Origin: Maricaulis sp048268525
GTDB taxonomy: Bacteria > Pseudomonadota > Alphaproteobacteria > Caulobacterales > Maricaulaceae
Reading direction: 5' to 3'
Length of the DNA: 64,000 nucleotides
NCBI RefSeq assembly: GCF_048268525.1
Contig: NZ_JBLWVH010000018.1
Coordinates: 1 to 64,000, forward strand
Of the stretch, positions 17,812-24,742 are shown in pieces. The translations under genes were made by a program, and so were the position numbers. Every line of letters begins with the position of its first letter. Within the stretch, counting starts at the first letter, position 1. The notes below the pieces were generated by a model that did not search any database, had not been told where the DNA came from, and was given only the letters and a program-made list of their open reading frames with translations.

Positions 17812-18996
17812 TCAAACGGGTACGACCAGTCCGAACGCGTGGAGTTTGCCCAGCGTTTCAATCGCTGCAGCCTCATCCTGACCGACAAAACTCGCGGCGG
17901 TCACCGTGCCGCCATCGAGGAGGGTGTGGAGCCCAGCCTCGGCCTCGGCGGCGAACCGGACCTCGCCGCCTGCGGTGATGATGACGTTCTCTTTGTCATC
18001 GCCGGCAAAGCGCCATGGCACGAATGGTCGGAGCCGGAAGGCCTGCCCCGGCGTCGCCGGGGCCAGGTAGTTGCTGATCGCGCCACGGGTATTGGGCACG
18101 CGGGAGCGAATAAAGCTGTCGACAAAGAAGTCCATCGCCCCGTCGACGCTCATCTCGCGGGCCAGCATTTCAGCCATGGCCTTGAACTGTGCCTCGGCAT
18201 CCGTCCGGTCGAAATCAGGCCGGGCAAAGCCGGGCGGAAGCGAGTGCCGCATGGCCGGTGTACGCAAGGCGACTTCTGAAACGGCTTCGAGCATCAGGTC
18301 GGCCCAGGTCTTTACGATCAGGCCGAGCGTGATGTGGAGCGAGGCTGTGTCGCCATGGGTTCGCGCGTCGTGCATCAGGCCACGCGGCACATAGATGCAT
18401 TCGCCGGCTTTGAGGACAAACTCGGCAACGGTCTCGCCGGCTTCGTGGGCGTCTGGTCTGAAACCCTCTCCCCGGTAGGGGTTTTCGACCGGGGTTTCGT
18501 AGAAGCGCCACAGCTTCTCGCCTTCGATCTGCATGACGAACACATCGTGATCGTCATAGTGGGTATTGAACCCCTGATTGTCCGGCGGCGTGAGATAGAT
18601 GTTGGTCTGAACGTGGCAGCTCAGCAGCGACTCGACCGCGCGGCAGAACTCGCCCAGTACGGCATCCATCATGTGGAGTTGCGGCAGGATGATGGTCGCG
18701 CCCTGTCGGTATTGGTTGGCGACGCCACCACGGTCCACATAGCCGGTATCGAACATATAGTCTTCGCGTTGCACCTGGGGCTCGGACCGCGCCATGTCCA
18801 GTGTGCCCTCACGCAGGTCTATGCTGGAGACAATGTCGTCGATGCGGGCGATCGACAGCAAGCCTGCATACCGGCCGGGGTCTTCCCGATGCACGATCAG
18901 CGGCTTTTTCTCATGGTAGTCACGGAAAAAGGTTTCGCGATCAATCGGATCGATCATCGCGCGAAACGGATCGGTCAGCCAGAGCGGTGCGGTCAT
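17812..18996 (-). CDS. JmjC/cupin-4 oxygenase of the ribosomal-oxygenase type
   Basis: This 394-residue protein is a 2-oxoglutarate/Fe(II) oxygenase of the YcfD/RoxA-MINA53-NO66 type. The iron triad is visible: His146 and Asp148 in NTHYDDHDVF, and His209 in IYVPRGLMHDA, which aligns with the PPGFPH of YcfD. A helical linker follows, then a C-terminal winged-helix-like region (from about 330) as in ribosomal oxygenases. Known relatives hydroxylate Arg or His side chains of ribosomal proteins. Here no ribosomal gene is near; three Arg/Asp-rich repeat proteins lie immediately upstream on the same strand, making them candidate substrates. GGGGAGA precedes the ATG. A terminator at 19089-19120 suggests its own promoter or read-through. 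Confidence 0.85.
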   Translation of the reverse strand: MTAPLWLTDPFRAMIDPIDRETFFRDYHEKKPLIVHREDPGRYAGLLSIARIDDIVSSIDLREGTLDMARSEPQVQREDYMFDTGYVDRGGVANQYRQGATIILPQLHMMDAVLGEFCRAVESLLSCHVQTNIYLTPPDNQGFNTHYDDHDVFVMQIEGEKLWRFYETPVENPYRGEGFRPDAHEAGETVAEFVLKAGECIYVPRGLMHDARTHGDTASLHITLGLIVKTWADLMLEAVSEVALRTPAMRHSLPPGFARPDFDRTDAEAQFKAMAEMLAREMSVDGAMDFFVDSFIRSRVPNTRGAISNYLAPATPGQAFRLRPFVPWRFAGDDKENVIITAGGEVRFAAEAEAGLHTLLDGGTVTAASFVGQDEAAAIETLGKLHAFGLVVPV

Positions 18997-19088
18997 AGTG
19001 AAGGTCTCCCCCGAGTGTTCGAAAAAATGTTAGCGGCGCCCGGTACGCTTGTCGCCTGCCTGGGTGTGCACAATTGTGTCGCAGGCAT

Positions 19089-19120
19089 GAAAAACCCCTC
19101 GCGCCGGAGCGGGAGGGGTT
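19089..19120 (-). terminator. Rho-independent terminator of the repeat-protein genes
   Basis: AACCCCTC (19093-19100) pairs with GAGGGGTT (19113-19120). On the minus strand the stem runs into TTTTT followed by CATGCC. It lies 20 bases beyond the stop of the third repeat gene and upstream of the JmjC gene. Confidence 0.75.
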
Positions 19121-19139
19121 GTTCATCGGCGCGTCGCTT

Positions 19140-19706
19140 CTAGCAGCGTCGGCCTCCGCCAACCAGATCAGCATAATTGCCGGTATCATTGTCCGTACAC
19201 GAGCGGCCTCCGCCGCGACCACCGCCGACCGGGTCAGCATAGCGCCCCGAATCATTGTCGGTCGTGCCACGGTAATTGCCGCCACGACCGCGACCGGCCG
19301 GATCGGCGTAGCTGCCGCTGTCACTGTCGGTTATGCCGCTGCTGCCGCGCCCGCGTCCAGCCGGGTCGGCGTATGCGCCGGAGTCTGAATCGGTAACACC
19401 GCCACCGCGTCCGCCACCAACCGGGTCTGCATACTGGCCGGAATCGCTGTCCGTCACGCCGCCGCCCCGGCCATTGCCGATCGGGTCTGAATAGCGTCCG
19501 GTGTCGCTGTCGGTGATGCCGGTTGAACCGCGTCCGCCACGGCCGCCGCGTCCGCCACCGGCGGGATCAGCATAGCGTCCGGTGTCACTGTCTGTGTATC
19601 CGGTGGTCGCGCAACCGGCGACAGTGCCGGCCGCTCCGGTCGCAATGGCTGCGCCGGCGACCCGGGTCAGGAATGAACGCCGGGAGAGTTTTCCACGTTT
19701 GGCCAT
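19140..19706 (-). CDS. Tat-exported repeat protein A: seven TDSD-GxYADP-GRG units
   Basis: The 188-residue protein begins MAKRGKLSRRSFLTRVAG, a twin-arginine signal (Arg9-Arg10). A possible lipobox VAGC (Cys32) follows, so it may be a Tat-exported lipoprotein. From residue 37 to the end it consists of seven units of TD(S/N)D(S/T)GxY(A/S)DPxGxGRG with Gly/Arg linkers, some of RGG type. The DxDxGxxxD spacing resembles calcium-binding loops, but one position shorter than a canonical EF-hand. The last unit is framed by two cysteines 18 positions apart and ends GGGRRC. The start has a perfect AAGGAGG site, suggesting strong expression. Family unknown to me. Confidence 0.85.
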   Translation of the reverse strand: MAKRGKLSRRSFLTRVAGAAIATGAAGTVAGCATTGYTDSDTGRYADPAGGGRGGRGGRGSTGITDSDTGRYSDPIGNGRGGGVTDSDSGQYADPVGGGRGGGVTDSDSGAYADPAGRGRGSSGITDSDSGSYADPAGRGRGGNYRGTTDNDSGRYADPVGGGRGGGRSCTDNDTGNYADLVGGGRRC

Positions 19707-19726
19707 TGAAGCCTCCTTGTGCGGCG

Positions 19727-19756
19727 ACGGGCCTGACCGGATGCGGTCAGGCCCGT
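19727..19756. repeat. Perfect 12-base-stem hairpin between repeat genes B and A
   Basis: ACGGGCCTGACC (19727-19738) and GGTCAGGCCCGT (19745-19756) form an uninterrupted 12-bp stem with a six-base loop. It lies between the stop of gene B and the ribosome binding site of gene A. No T-run follows on the minus strand, so RNA stabilisation or attenuation fits better than simple termination. Confidence 0.65.
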
Positions 19757-19768
19757 ACAGCGTGTCGC

Positions 19769-20329
19769 TTAGCGGCAGCGTCGACCACGGCCACCCGGAT
19801 CCGCGTAGGTGCCGGAATCACTGTCCGAACAGGAGCGTCGGCCACGACCGTTTCCAGCGGGATCCGCATAGGCCCCGCTGTCGCTGTCTGTAACGCCGGA
19901 GCGTCCGCGTCCATTGCCCACTGGATCCGCATAGGCCCCGGTGTCGCTGTCGGTGACGCCGGAGGAGCGCCGCCCGCGGCCGTTGCCGGCGGGATCGGCA
20001 TAGGAGCCGGAATCGCTGTCGGTAATGCCAGAGCGCCCGCGGCCATTGCCCGCCGGGTCTGCATAGGCCCCGGTGTCGCTGTCCGTGACTCCGGTGCTTC
20101 CGCGGCCATAGCCGGCGCGGTCGGCATTGGCGCCGCCATCACTGTCGGTGGCTCCGGTGCGTCCATAGCCCGCACGGTCAGCATAGCTGCCCGTGTCGCT
20201 GTCGGTACGACCGGTGCGGTTCTGGGCGCTGGCTGCGCCCGATACGGCGCCCGCAGCGCCCGTCGCGATTGCGGTGCCAGCCACTCTCGTCAGAAACGAG
20301 CGGCGACTGAGCTTTCCTTTTTTGGCCAT
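19769..20329 (-). CDS. Tat-exported repeat protein B: seven TDSD-GxYADP-GRG units
   Basis: This 186-residue paralogue of the next gene has the leader MAKKGKLSRRSFLTRVAG and a signal-peptidase-I-like end (GAASAQN, residues 31-37) instead of the lipobox of protein A. From residue 41 there are seven repeats. The second is degenerate (TDSDGGANAD), and the last is framed by two cysteines at the same spacing as in protein A and ends GRGRRCR. Linkers are Arg-rich (GNGRGRRSSG). The alternation of acidic and basic segments, high Gly content and absence of hydrophobic core residues other than Tyr point to a flexible or metal-ordered extracytoplasmic chain. Function unknown. Confidence 0.85.
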   Translation of the reverse strand: MAKKGKLSRRSFLTRVAGTAIATGAAGAVSGAASAQNRTGRTDSDTGSYADRAGYGRTGATDSDGGANADRAGYGRGSTGVTDSDTGAYADPAGNGRGRSGITDSDSGSYADPAGNGRGRRSSGVTDSDTGAYADPVGNGRGRSGVTDSDSGAYADPAGNGRGRRSCSDSDSGTYADPGGRGRRCR

Positions 20330-20401
20330 GAAGATGCCTCTCTATCGTGTTCGGCAATCCCCCACGAACTGCTCGAAGTCCCTCACGATTGAACATGACA
20401 A

Positions 20402-20419
20402 CGGCGCCCTGAGGCGCCG
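20402..20419. repeat. Short GC-rich hairpin between repeat genes C and B
   Basis: CGGCGCC (20402-20408) pairs with GGCGCCG (20413-20419) around the loop CTGA, just past the stop of gene C. Only a weak T-containing stretch follows on the minus strand, so it could be a leaky terminator or an RNA-processing hairpin. Confidence 0.45.
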
Positions 20420-20430
20420 CTGTTGATGTC

Positions 20431-20766
20431 TTACAGGCTCGGGCCGCGTCCGCGACCGCCCGGGTCGGAACAGCCGGAACTGTCAGAGTCGGTGTAACCG
20501 GTATTGCCGCGACCGTAGCCGGCCTGGTCAGCGCATGATCCGCTGTCGCTGTCGGTGCGCCCGGTGCTGCTCGTGCCGTGGTTGGCGTAATCATTCGGGT
20601 CCGAGTCGGTGATACCGGTCCGGGCGACCCCATCAACCGGGTCGGCATCCGAATAGCGTTGGACGACAGCGGCACCGGCAACGGTGGCGATGGCGCCGGT
20701 GGCGATGGTTCCGCCTGCGACGCGCGTCAGGAATGAGCGACGGCTGAGTTTGCCTTTTTTGGCCAT
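20431..20766 (-). CDS. Tat-exported repeat protein C: short, three degenerate units
   Basis: The ATG at 20766 gives 111 residues. It is chosen because translation then begins with the family leader MAKKGKLSRRSFLTRVAG; a longer open frame to 21177 has no supporting content. After the Tat signal comes a linker with SDADPVDG, then three repeats that diverge from the consensus: TDSDPNDYAN, TDSDSGSCAD and TDSDSSGCSD. Cysteines replace residues near the tyrosine position in the last two. It ends GGRGRGPSL without the RRC tail of its paralogues. It is first in the leftward series, behind an AT-rich promoter region shared with ruvC. Confidence 0.8.
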   Translation of the reverse strand: MAKKGKLSRRSFLTRVAGGTIATGAIATVAGAAVVQRYSDADPVDGVARTGITDSDPNDYANHGTSSTGRTDSDSGSCADQAGYGRGNTGYTDSDSSGCSDPGGRGRGPSL

Positions 20767-21095
20767 GTCTGTGTTTCCCCCTGGATCAGCAAAAGAACTG
20801 GCGGGATCGGATTTCCCGAACCCAATCAAACTGGTGCTGAGTCTAGGCGGGCCGGCATCGCTGAGCAATTGAAAGCTGTATAAAAAATATTGTTCAAAAA
20901 CAATTGTATAGGAGTATTCATGATAATGATCCGCAATAAAAATGACTATGAGAATGGTTTGCACGATGTATAGATAGAGAATGCGAGTTGTTCTCAGGCA
21001 TGGAGGGGTGATCGCTGCAGCTTTGTCCGGGCTGTCGTTCTTGTCTTGTTCCGCTCCCCGGACTGGTGTTAGCTTGACGGGTCCGGGAGGGGCTG
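20767..21095. promoter_or_regulatory. Divergent AT-rich control region between repeat gene C and ruvC
   Basis: This 329-base gap holds no convincing gene. Its part from about 20876 to 20960 is markedly AT-rich against GC-rich flanks. It contains a perfect inverted repeat ATTGTT-CAAA-AACAAT (20889-20904). On the minus strand TTGTTT and TATACA are spaced 15 bases apart, a plausible sigma-70-like promoter for the repeat genes. A TGATAATGAT stretch (about 20920-20930) faintly recalls half of a Fur box, but no full site is present. Confidence 0.4.
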
Positions 21096-21596
21096 ATGGC
21101 ATTATCCGTGCGAATTCTGGGAATTGACCCTGGCTTGAGGCGAATGGGCTGGGGGATGATTCGAGTCGAGGGATCACGTCTCAGTGCGATTGCACATGGC
21201 GTGGTAACGCCACCGACCTCGGCGCCATTGTCCGAGCGGCTCATCCACATCTTCAATGCCGTCGGTGATCTCGTCGGTGAGCATCGGCCGGATGAAGCCG
21301 CGATTGAAGAGGCATTCATGGCTGCCAATGCTGCTTCGGCTCTCAAGCTCGGCCATGCCCGGGCGGCAGCCCTGCTCGCCCCCGCAAAAGCCGGATTGCC
21401 TGTTGCCGAATATGCGGCGCGCCTGGTCAAAAAGTCGGTCGTGGGAACCGGTGCCGCGGACAAGTCCCAGATTGCGGCCATGATCAGTATTTTGTTGCCC
21501 GGCACCAAGGCGACTGCCGACGCGGCTGACGCGCTGGCAATCGCGATCTGCCACGCCCATCACCGCCGCGCGGCAAGTTTCGGGAGTGCGGCATGA
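21096..21596 (+). CDS. ruvC: Holliday junction resolvase RuvC
   Basis: This endonuclease cuts Holliday junctions together with the RuvAB motor. The 166-residue protein has the acidic catalytic residues in the expected places: Asp11 (LGIDPGL), Glu71 (AAIEEAFMAAN), and Asp142/Asp145 (ADAADALAIAICHAHH). The length is normal. Its stop overlaps the ruvA start by four bases (21593-21596), so translation is coupled. It opens the long rightward ruvCAB-ybgC-tol-pal set. Confidence 0.96.
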   Translation: MALSVRILGIDPGLRRMGWGMIRVEGSRLSAIAHGVVTPPTSAPLSERLIHIFNAVGDLVGEHRPDEAAIEEAFMAANAASALKLGHARAAALLAPAKAGLPVAEYAARLVKKSVVGTGAADKSQIAAMISILLPGTKATADAADALAIAICHAHHRRAASFGSAA

Positions 21597-22234
21597 TCGG
21601 CATGTTGAAGGGCAAGGTTGAGGCGCTGGGCGCGGACGAGTTGGTGTTGGACGTCGCCGGCGTCGGCTATCTGGTCGGAGCCGGTGCCCGCACCCTGTCC
21701 CGCCTGGAGCCGGGCCAGGCTGTTGTCCTGCATATCGAAACCCATGTTCGGGAAGATGCTTTCAAGCTGTTCGGTTTTCTCGACGATATTGACCGTGCCT
21801 GGTTCGTCCATCTGCAGAATATCCAGGGTGTCGGTGCCAAGGCTGCTTTCGCAATCCTCGATACAGTGCCGGTCAGTGAAATTGCCAATGCAGCCGCTCT
21901 TGGCGACAAATCGACCTTTGCCCGGGCCAAGGGGGTCGGGCCGAAACTGGCAACCCGGATCGCGACTGAATTGAAGGACAAGGCACCGCCAACCGGTCGC
22001 AGTTTCTCGATCGGCCTGCCCGTACATGAAGATGACCTGGCGAATGGTTCGCAGCCGGCAAAGCCGACAGGAGGCGACAGTCTCGCCCGGGAGGATGCGG
22101 TCTCGGCGCTTGTCAATCTCGGCTACAATGAGAGCGCGGCGCGGCAGGCTGTGGCCAAAGTCCTTCGCGACGCGGGTTCGGAAGCCCCGTTGGGTGATGT
22201 GATCCGGCTGTCCCTGAAAGAACTCTCGGCATGA
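21593..22234 (+). CDS. ruvA: Holliday junction branch migration protein RuvA
   Basis: RuvA tetramers bind the four-way junction and load RuvB. The 213-residue protein starts MIGMLKGKVEALG (OB fold). It carries the paired helix-hairpin-helix motifs NIQGVGAKAAFAIL and GVGPKLATRIATELK, and ends with the domain III that contacts RuvB (DAVSALVNLGYNESAARQAV). The linker between domains II and III (about 140-160) is rich in Pro, Asp and Ser, as usual. The ATG overlaps the ruvC stop. Confidence 0.96.
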   Translation: MIGMLKGKVEALGADELVLDVAGVGYLVGAGARTLSRLEPGQAVVLHIETHVREDAFKLFGFLDDIDRAWFVHLQNIQGVGAKAAFAILDTVPVSEIANAAALGDKSTFARAKGVGPKLATRIATELKDKAPPTGRSFSIGLPVHEDDLANGSQPAKPTGGDSLAREDAVSALVNLGYNESAARQAVAKVLRDAGSEAPLGDVIRLSLKELSA

Positions 22235-22288
22235 CCGTCAGCAACCGCGTGGACGCCGGTGATCGGATCGCGCTAGACCCGGCACATC

Positions 22289-23347
22289 ATGACTGATGCC
22301 TTCGACCAGACAGACCCCGATCGGTTGGTGGACCGCGACCTGCAGGCCGGTGACGGTCGGGATCGCGCCCTGCGCCCGCTGTCATTCTCTGATTTCGTTG
22401 GCCAGAAGTCCTCAATCGCCAATCTCAAGGTCTTTGTCGATGCGGCGCGGCGGCGGGACGAGGCGCTCGACCATGTCCTGCTCTCCGGGCCACCCGGCTT
22501 GGGAAAGACCACGCTGGCGCAGATTGTGGCGCGAGAGATGGGTGTCGGTTTTCGGGCCACATCCGGCCCGGTGATCGCAAAGGCCGGCGATCTGGCCGCC
22601 ATTCTGACAAATCTCGAACCTCGTGATGTGCTTTTCATCGATGAAATCCATCGTCTGGCGCCTGCGGTCGAGGAGATCCTCTACCCGGCCATGGAAGATT
22701 TTTGTCTCGATCTGGTGATCGGCGAAGGTCCCTCGGCGCGGACGGTCCGGATCGAACTGCCACCGTTCACGTTGGTCGGCGCGACGACACGGGCCGGCTT
22801 GCTGGCGACGCCGCTCCGCGACCGTTTCGGTGTTCCCGTACGACTGGAATTCTACGACGAGGCAGAGCTCGGATTCATTGTGACGCGGGCTGCCGCCAAG
22901 CTGGGGATCGGTTCCACGCCGGACGGAGCACGGGAAATCGCTCGCCGCGCGCGGGGCACGCCGCGGGTCGCAGGTCGCCTGCTGCGGCGCGTGCGTGACT
23001 TCGCCGAATCGGAAAACGCCGAGCAGATTACGGAGGCGGTCGCTGACCGGGCATTGAAACGCCTGGAGGTTGACGCGATCGGTCTGGACAGCCTCGACCG
23101 GCGCTATTTGCGAGCCTTGACCGAGAGCTTTGGCGGTGGCCCGGTTGGCGTTGAAACGCTGGCGGGGGCCCTCGCCGAGGCGCGAGATGCCCTGGAGGAT
23201 GTGGTCGAGCCGTTCCTGATCCAGCAGGGTTTCATCCAACGCACCCCTCGAGGCCGACTGGCGACTGGCCGGGCCTGGGAGCATCTGGGCCTGGTGCCGC
23301 CCCAGAGCGGACCGGCCCCCGCACCGGGAGGCCTGTTCGGGAAATGA
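22289..23347 (+). CDS. ruvB: Holliday junction branch migration ATPase RuvB
   Basis: This is the AAA+ motor of branch migration. The 352-residue protein has Walker A GPPGLGKTT (residues 67-75), Walker B VLFIDEIH (Asp118-Glu119), sensor 1 GATTRAGLL, and a C-terminal winged helix ending GFIQRTPRGR. It begins 54 bases after ruvA, and its final bases overlap the ybgC ATG (23344-23347), so the two are coupled. Confidence 0.96.
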   Translation: MTDAFDQTDPDRLVDRDLQAGDGRDRALRPLSFSDFVGQKSSIANLKVFVDAARRRDEALDHVLLSGPPGLGKTTLAQIVAREMGVGFRATSGPVIAKAGDLAAILTNLEPRDVLFIDEIHRLAPAVEEILYPAMEDFCLDLVIGEGPSARTVRIELPPFTLVGATTRAGLLATPLRDRFGVPVRLEFYDEAELGFIVTRAAAKLGIGSTPDGAREIARRARGTPRVAGRLLRRVRDFAESENAEQITEAVADRALKRLEVDAIGLDSLDRRYLRALTESFGGGPVGVETLAGALAEARDALEDVVEPFLIQQGFIQRTPRGRLATGRAWEHLGLVPPQSGPAPAPGGLFGK

Positions 23348-23796
23348 GCGATTTGCTGACGCCTGCCGCGGGATCGATCGGGCCCGACCACATCCACAGG
23401 CTCCCGGTTCGGGTCTATTACGAGGACACCGACTTTTCAGGCGTCGTCTACCATGCCCGCTATCTCCACTTCTTTGAACGTGGCCGAACGGAGAGCCTTC
23501 GGGCCTGTGGTATCCATCATTCCGAGCTGGCCGCGATGACGCCTTCGCTGGCATTTGCCGTGCGTCGCATGTCGGTTGAATTCGTCCGTGCGGCCCGAGT
23601 CGATGATGTGCTGGTGGTCGGCACCGGCTTCAGACCGCAAGTCGGAGCGCGGTTGATGATGGAGCAAACCATCCATCGTGCTGACGAGCTGGTCGCGTCG
23701 GCTACGGTCGAAGCCGTCTGTATAGACAGCAGCGGCCGCGCAAAGCGACCGCCGGCGTGGATGCGAGATCGATGGCGCAGCTATCTGCTCGACTGA
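23344..23796 (+). CDS. ybgC: Acyl-CoA thioesterase YbgC, Tol-Pal associated
   Basis: This 150-residue hotdog-fold thioesterase belongs to the 4-hydroxybenzoyl-CoA thioesterase class. The active-site motif is intact: YYEDTDFSGVVYHARYLHFF, with Asp30 and His37, and Glu45 further on. YbgC is commonly the first gene of tol-pal operons and hydrolyses acyl-CoA or acyl-ACP species near the inner membrane. Here it is coupled to ruvB upstream and separated from tolQ by one NTF2-like gene, an unusual interruption. Confidence 0.92.
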   Translation: MSDLLTPAAGSIGPDHIHRLPVRVYYEDTDFSGVVYHARYLHFFERGRTESLRACGIHHSELAAMTPSLAFAVRRMSVEFVRAARVDDVLVVGTGFRPQVGARLMMEQTIHRADELVASATVEAVCIDSSGRAKRPPAWMRDRWRSYLLD

Positions 23797-23903
23797 GAGC
23801 CACGCTCATTAACAATTACAACCCATCGGCCAGTATCACGGTGGCTATGTCTTGCCGGACGGACGCGCGGCAATTAACCCTGTAGTTGATAGGGGGGATA
23901 CTA

Positions 23904-24572
23904 TTGGCTGAGGTTTGGAAATCATCGGAGCGTTCGAAGCGACCCGTAGCGAGCCGGTTGGGGCCTCCTCCCAATTTTGAATTCAGTGTCGCTCGCGTCC
24001 TCCAGGATGGCCCTTTCATGTTCATGCACTCGGTGCATGAATCGGAGAAGGGCGGTGAAGTCTGGGTCACGATGAGCCTGATCCGACGCACGGCGGCCGG
24101 ATTGATGAATGTCCAGCGGCAGGTATCGTCCCGCTTCTCGCCTGATGGCGAATATTGTGCCGTTTCGACGGCGGCCGAGCCTGACCGGAACCTCAAAGAC
24201 GAAGCCGCACTCAACAAGGCGCAGGTCAAAGCGTTTATCCAGCTGGTCGTGCGTGACGGCTCGTCCGAGCACCGCGATGCCTTTATCGACCGGGGCCGTT
24301 TTGTCACCCACACGCCGGGCACCTGCTGTCGGCCCGAGGGGCTCGACGCACTGGTGGCCCGTCGCCGTCCTCGGCCGGGCCTCGTCTATCATGGCGTTGA
24401 CGACATTGTGGGCGAGGGCGCCTATGTTGCGGTCTTCTCCTGCTTCGACATGGACGGCGAAACCTATCGGGCCTGCGACCTCATGCGCCTGGAAGCCGGA
24501 CGCATCGCCGAGCACTGGGATGTGGTCGAAGCCGTCGCCGCACACTCGGTTGCGCACAACGACGAGACGTGA
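23904..24572 (+). CDS. NTF2/SnoaL-like protein of unknown function
   Basis: This protein has about 222 residues, with a TTG start at 23904 chosen because AGGGGGG lies seven bases upstream; no ATG occurs in frame until well inside. The second half (about 100-220) has features of SnoaL-like proteins, which form small cone-shaped barrels: RDAFIDRGRFVTHTPG, VYHGVDDIVGEGAYVAVFS and the typical ending MRLEAGRIAEHWDVVEAV. The first half looks like a related but diverged domain. Members are often annotated as SnoaL-like or polyketide-cyclase-like without known substrates. It sits between ybgC and tolQ on the same strand. Confidence 0.65.
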   Translation: MAEVWKSSERSKRPVASRLGPPPNFEFSVARVLQDGPFMFMHSVHESEKGGEVWVTMSLIRRTAAGLMNVQRQVSSRFSPDGEYCAVSTAAEPDRNLKDEAALNKAQVKAFIQLVVRDGSSEHRDAFIDRGRFVTHTPGTCCRPEGLDALVARRRPRPGLVYHGVDDIVGEGAYVAVFSCFDMDGETYRACDLMRLEAGRIAEHWDVVEAVAAHSVAHNDET

Positions 24573-24742
24573 ACACGCAGTATTTGCGGTTATCACCTCC
24601 TGAAATTTGCCGTATTCGATAGGCAGGAACCGTTCCGGGCGGAACGCGTCAGCGCAGGCACGGAGTCTGCATGGCGTCGGATGGTTTGTGAAACACGGTA
24701 TCGGAACCGCGTGCGTGGGTCCGAAGCGCAAGGGTGAGCGTC

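Larger units (their letters stand above)
19143..20613 (-). repeat. Three coding arrays of about 60-base tandem repeats
   Basis: Arrays at 19143-19598 (7 units), 19772-20209 (7 units) and 20434-20613 (3 units) encode the TDSDxGxYADPxGxGRG repeat of the three paralogous proteins. Units are 54-81 bases long because linkers vary. DNA identity between units is clearly lower than protein identity, with many synonymous differences. The motif therefore looks maintained by selection and is not the product of a very recent expansion. Confidence 0.8.

Noticed and set aside
19143..20613. Regularly spaced repeats that could suggest a CRISPR array
   Set aside because: The repeats are in frame, vary synonymously, differ in length, and lie in three genes with conserved signal peptides. 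No cas genes are present.
20915..20935. Fur box in the repeat gene/ruvC divergent region
   Set aside because: Only one TGATAATGAT half-like stretch is present; the symmetric partner of a 19-base Fur site is missing.
20767..21177. Longer reading of repeat protein C starting at 21177
   Set aside because: It would overlap ruvC and its control region, whereas the conserved family leader starts exactly at the ATG at 20766.
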